DNA of 64,000 bases, from assembly GCA_900545245.1 (NCBI GenBank), contig UQYV01000005.1, forward strand, positions 37,907 through 101,906, written 5' to 3'. The position numbers were made by a program, and so were the translations under genes. The notes under the pieces are model-generated. The model did not search any database, had not been told where the DNA came from, and saw only the letters and a list, made by a program, of their open reading frames with translations. Positions 61,319 to 64,000 of this stretch are shown one piece after another. Source of the stretch: an uncultured Bacteroidales bacterium. GTDB taxonomy: Bacteria > Bacteroidota > Bacteroidia > Bacteroidales > UBA932. Every line of letters begins with the position of its first letter. Position 1 is the first letter of the stretch.

Positions 61319-62305
61319 TTATTTTTTAGATAATTTGCATATATCCCCGTCGATTTTGAATCGGAGGTTTCCGCAAACGTCGGTCACGACTTCCATAACT
61401 TCAGGCAAGGTCGCGTCTTCTTTGAAACGGAAGCTGTAGCGGTCGGTGCCGAGGTCGCGCAGGCGGTAGCTGAAGCTGACGTCGAAGCGTCTTTCGAGAG
61501 TGGTGAGTATTTCGGCGATAGTCATCTGACGGAAGACCAGTTCGCCTCTTCTCCAAGCGGTAATGTCCTTCATATCAGGCATTTTTAAATTTGCCCGCCG
61601 GTTTTCGCGATTATATATGAGTTGTTCGTTCGGTCGGAGGATGACACTTTTTTCGAGGTTGTCAAAATCGACTCTCACGCTGCCTTCGAGAAGGACGGTG
61701 CTGATTTCGGCGTTTTCAGGATAGGCGGCGACGTCAAACTCTGTTCCGAGGGCTGTGACCTGGAATCCGTCGGTCTTGACAACGAACGGGCGTTTTTTGT
61801 CGGGACTGACTTTGAAGCCGGCCTGTCCGATGAGAAATACGCTCCTGCCGTGTTTGCCGAATTGCTCCGGATAGAGAAGGGTGCTCCCGGCGTTGATTTG
61901 CACCTGTGTGCCGTCGGGGAGGGTGATTGAACCCATCTGAGCGTGGGGTATATGCTGCTGCACAAGGTCGATTTCAGGTCGCTCTTTAAGATGTAGGGAG
62001 ATTGCAAGTGAGGCGGAGACAAGAAGCAGGATTGCGGAGGCCACAGGGAAAAAGAAGCGGAGTCTGCGGATTTTCGGTTTTTGCTCCACGCCGCTACGGG
62101 TGCGCCAAGTGCAGAGTTCTTTGTCGATGTCACATTCGCCCGGATGCCGGAGGGATTCGAGGTAGAGTTCTTCCAATGCCCCGTCTTTTTCTTCACGATG
62201 ATTTTCGCCCACAAGATAGCTCCAGAAGCGCATTTGGGTCTTCTCGGGGTAGTCGTTTTTGACGAAAAGGGAAATGATTTTCCCGGCGTAGGTTTTCTTG
62301 TCCAT
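61319..62305 (-). CDS. FecR-family anti-sigma factor
   Basis: A 328-residue inner-membrane protein. A cytoplasmic N-terminal region precedes one TM helix at about residues 82-104 (FFFPVASAILLLVSASLAISL). The periplasmic FecR domain has GSITLPDGTQVQINAGSTLLYPEQF, VKTDGFQVTALGTEFDVAAY and LLEGSVRVDF. The C-terminal domain with RRGELVFRQMTIAEILTTLERRFDVSF is the DUF4974 type that meets the STN domain of SusC. It would hold the ECF sigma factor inactive until the transporter is engaged. ATG 62305 is preferred to 62329 because FecR homology starts there. Confidence 0.9.
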   Translation of the reverse strand: MDKKTYAGKIISLFVKNDYPEKTQMRFWSYLVGENHREEKDGALEELYLESLRHPGECDIDKELCTWRTRSGVEQKPKIRRLRFFFPVASAILLLVSASLAISLHLKERPEIDLVQQHIPHAQMGSITLPDGTQVQINAGSTLLYPEQFGKHGRSVFLIGQAGFKVSPDKKRPFVVKTDGFQVTALGTEFDVAAYPENAEISTVLLEGSVRVDFDNLEKSVILRPNEQLIYNRENRRANLKMPDMKDITAWRRGELVFRQMTIAEILTTLERRFDVSFSYRLRDLGTDRYSFRFKEDATLPEVMEVVTDVCGNLRFKIDGDICKLSKK

Positions 62306-62355
62306 AGTTTCGGGGCTTTCAGCGTACATATATAAGACGCATCATTGGCCCCCAA

Positions 62356-62470
62356 CTACTTAAAAATAATTTGAATATCTTTTTGGTCTATATTTATTTT
62401 CTCATCGGTCACATACGCCCGGTATGCTCCCTCTTCGAAAATAAATCTATCCTCAAAAATCTGATTCAAA
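62356..62470 (-). repeat. Dispersed coding remnant, copy 3
   Basis: The minus-strand frame reads IFEDRFIFEEGAYRAYVTDEK, then INIDQKDIQIIFK and a stop at 62356-62358. It is clearly related to copy 2 and more distantly to copy 1. The frame lies between the sigma and anti-sigma genes and has no ATG start. Its hairpin (62412-62426, CATAC/GTATG) keeps pairing despite changes relative to the other copies. Confidence 0.6.
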
Positions 62471-62514
62471 TTGTTCAAGGGAATAGTTTGGGCGCTTCGC
62501 GAAAAAGAGTGATG

Positions 62515-63063
62515 TTAATGAATACCTATATGCAGCAGGAGCAGAAGGTAGATGATTTTGCGGAGCTCTTTCAGGGCGAGATGAATCTGGTGTTCGACGG
62601 TGCGGACGGAGAGTCCGAGTTTTTCGGCGATTTGGCTGTTGCTCAAGGAGTCGTAGCGGCTCATACGGAAGATTTCCTGCCGTTTTTTCGGAAGGCGTTC
62701 GACGGCAAGTTCGAGCAGAAGCTGCATTTCTTCGATATAAAGCGGGTCGAGAAGATTGTCCTCAAATGGCAGTCCTTCAAGGCGTTCCAGAGGAATCTCG
62801 GAAGGGACAGCCACGGCACGGCTTTTCTTGCGGATGTGGTCTATTGCAGCATTACGCGCCATCGCGTAAATGTATCCCCCGTGCGAAACCTCGTCATTTT
62901 CCCATATATCGCGTCTTCCCCAAAGCCGTACAAACAGCTCCTGGGCCAAGTCTTCCGCTTCAGTTTCCGATTTCAATATGGCGGCAATGAAGGTCTTCAC
63001 CCCGGGAAAATACGAGATGAACAAACGTTCAAATTTATGTGTCAACAGAGCATTGTCCGTCAT
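62515..63063 (-). CDS. ECF-family RNA polymerase sigma factor
   Basis: A 182-residue sigma-70 family protein. Region 2 (about residues 10-80) has FISYFPGVKTFIAAILKSETEAEDLAQELFVRLW and YIYAMARNAAIDHIRKK. Region 4 (about 115-170) has RLPKKRQEIFRMSRYDSLSNSQIAEKLGLSVRTVEHQIHLALKELR. Region 3 is absent, as in ECF sigmas of the Bacteroidota FecI-like type. It is paired with the anti-sigma factor downstream and should drive the PUL3 operon. ATG 63063 is preferred to the GTG at 63069. Confidence 0.93.
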   Translation of the reverse strand: MTDNALLTHKFERLFISYFPGVKTFIAAILKSETEAEDLAQELFVRLWGRRDIWENDEVSHGGYIYAMARNAAIDHIRKKSRAVAVPSEIPLERLEGLPFEDNLLDPLYIEEMQLLLELAVERLPKKRQEIFRMSRYDSLSNSQIAEKLGLSVRTVEHQIHLALKELRKIIYLLLLLHIGIH

Positions 63064-63188
63064 TTTCACAGCCGTTTCGGTAATTTTAGCTCCGCAATAT
63101 AGTGATTATTTCACAAAACCAAGTCAAGAAGTCAATCCGGCATACAACAGATGAGGGTGACGGACAGAATAAACAGAGAGGCGAAATA

Positions 63189-63261
63189 GTGTTTGCAGCA
63201 AAAATCACATTGTGTTTGCGCAGCAAAAATTAAAGTGTACCTTTGCAACAAGAATCAACGT
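63189..63261 (+). repeat. Three imperfect direct repeats of about 25 bp
   Basis: Units at 63189-63211, 63212-63236 and 63237-63261 share GTGTTTGC...AGCAAAAATCA-like sequence. They contain the promoter -33 box (TTTG 63215-63218) and the -7 box (TACCTTTG 63238-63245) of the next gene with a 19-nt spacer, so the repeats may be operator sites for its own N-terminal DNA-binding domain. Confidence 0.6.
63215..63245 (+). promoter_or_regulatory. Promoter of the Fic/AbiEi-like gene
   Basis: TTTG (63215-63218), 19-nt spacer, TACCTTTG (63238-63245). The start codon at 63278 is 32 nt beyond the -7 box. Confidence 0.65.
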
Positions 63262-63277
63262 GTAACACCGCAGGAAT

Positions 63278-64000
63278 ATGGCAATACCTTCAGAAAAACT
63301 TGCACAGTCTCTTGACGTCTTAAGACAGTTACAAGAGTCGAAGAACAGTCCTGTAATCCGGTCTTCGGAAATCAGCAGGACCCACCATGAACGTCTTGCC
63401 CAAAACGGCTTTCTGATGAAAGTCGTCGGGGGATGGTATATTCAGTCAGATCCGGCAGCCGTTTCCGGCGATACTACGGCCTGGTATATTTCATACTGGA
63501 GGTTCATTTCCGAGTATGTACGGGAGAAGCTTGGAGAAGAGTGGTGTCTGCCGGCCGAAGCGTCATTGGACGTTCAGACCGGCAATTGGACAGTCCTTCC
63601 CCAATTGACGATACGCTCGCCGAAATGCAACAACACAAGTCTGAGTCTTCCTTTCGGCTGTAGCATCTTTTTTTTGAAAGCGGATTGCGCTACTAATGTT
63701 GTCAAGGAAAGCCGATATGGTCTGAATGTTTACAGCCTCCCCGAAGCCTTGGTGATGTCGTCGCCGATTTTCTTCCAACGCAGCAGCATTACTGCAAGAA
63801 CAGCACTTGCCGCAATAAGGGATTCATCGGAAGTACTTCCATATCTCCTTGACAAAGGACGTTCATCACGCGCCGGAAGATTGATAGGCGCATTCAGGAA
63901 TGTAAATATGCTTCCGATCGCTGATGAAATAAAATCCACGATGGATCGTTTCGGATATGTCATTCGTGAAGAAGATCCATTTTCCGACAAGTATGAGTTT
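63278..64000 (+). CDS. Probable Fic-type protein with AbiEi-like N-terminal domain (5' part)
   Basis: An open frame from ATG 63278 runs without a stop to the right edge (241 residues visible). MAIPSEKLAQSLDVLRQLQ and SSEISRTHHERLAQNGFLMKVVGGWYI form a winged-helix-like region as in AbiEi antitoxins, followed by WYISYWRFISEYVREKLGEEW. This arrangement resembles Bacteroidota proteins in which a Fic domain follows. The Fic catalytic motif HPFxDGNGR would be beyond the window, so the assignment rests on the N-terminus only. A run of eight T at 63668-63675 is inside the frame. Confidence 0.6.
   Translation, partial: MAIPSEKLAQSLDVLRQLQESKNSPVIRSSEISRTHHERLAQNGFLMKVVGGWYIQSDPAAVSGDTTAWYISYWRFISEYVREKLGEEWCLPAEASLDVQTGNWTVLPQLTIRSPKCNNTSLSLPFGCSIFFLKADCATNVVKESRYGLNVYSLPEALVMSSPIFFQRSSITARTALAAIRDSSEVLPYLLDKGRSSRAGRLIGAFRNVNMLPIADEIKSTMDRFGYVIREEDPFSDKYEF

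Noticed and set aside
62371..63102. A 243-codon plus-strand frame over the sigma factor gene
   Set aside because: Antisense of the ECF sigma gene, which has unmistakable regions 2 and 4.
63189..63261. CRISPR-like array
   Set aside because: Only three imperfect repeats with no spacers of constant length; they coincide with a promoter.

Overview
The window looks like a chromosomal segment from a member of the Bacteroidales (Bacteroidota), most likely a gut type. It has three separate SusC/SusD polysaccharide-utilisation loci (PULs). It carries Bacteroidota-restricted families (DUF4270, DUF3098, DUF4294, DUF1735), many lipoprotein signal peptides, and repeated promoter boxes of the Bacteroidota type (TANNTTTG, sometimes with TTTG about 19-23 nt upstream). 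I cannot fix the genus from sequence alone. I see no rRNA, tRNA, CRISPR array or intact transposon.

Layout. 1-3664 (minus): a glycogen/starch synthase-like GT5 protein, a DUF4270 lipoprotein, an outer-membrane barrel and a partial lipoprotein. 3783-6592 (plus): envelope genes ftsX, DUF3098, uppP and lpxH. 6600-24327 (plus): PUL1, with a leader region, an IPT/NHL lipoprotein, SusC, SusD, a DUF1735-type lipoprotein, GH97 and a SusE/F-like protein, then a frame-shifted SGNH-GH37 fusion, a GH78-like enzyme and a GH127-like enzyme. 24384-25082 (minus): a DUF4294 protein. 25345-36128 (plus): the spc-alpha ribosomal cluster from rplP to rplQ with secY, map, infA and rpoA. It starts abruptly at rplP behind its own promoter, so the usual upstream S10 genes are not adjacent.

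36166-50501: PUL2, a ribose/nucleoside-type locus. It has a LacI regulator, ribokinase, two paralogous clan GH-A-like hydrolases around a SusC/SusD pair, a BACON-domain lipoprotein, a nucleoside hydrolase and, further on, a GRP-family sugar transporter. The same 19-nt LacI-type operator overlaps the promoter -7 box of both the ribokinase operon and the transporter, so one regulon is predicted across both units. 48911-50690 also holds a truncated Rpn-family nuclease remnant and one copy of a small dispersed coding remnant.

50690-51892: a DUF4143-type ATPase. 52000-63063 (minus): PUL3, organised like N-glycan loci, with an ECF sigma factor, FecR-like anti-sigma, SusC with an STN domain, SusD, a GH18-like protein without catalytic acids, a DUF1735-GH18 protein with an altered active-site motif, and a DUF1735-LamG protein. 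Two more copies of the dispersed remnant lie beside the anti-sigma gene. 63278-end: the 5' part of a probable Fic-type protein with an AbiEi-like N-terminus, behind a promoter built from tandem repeats.
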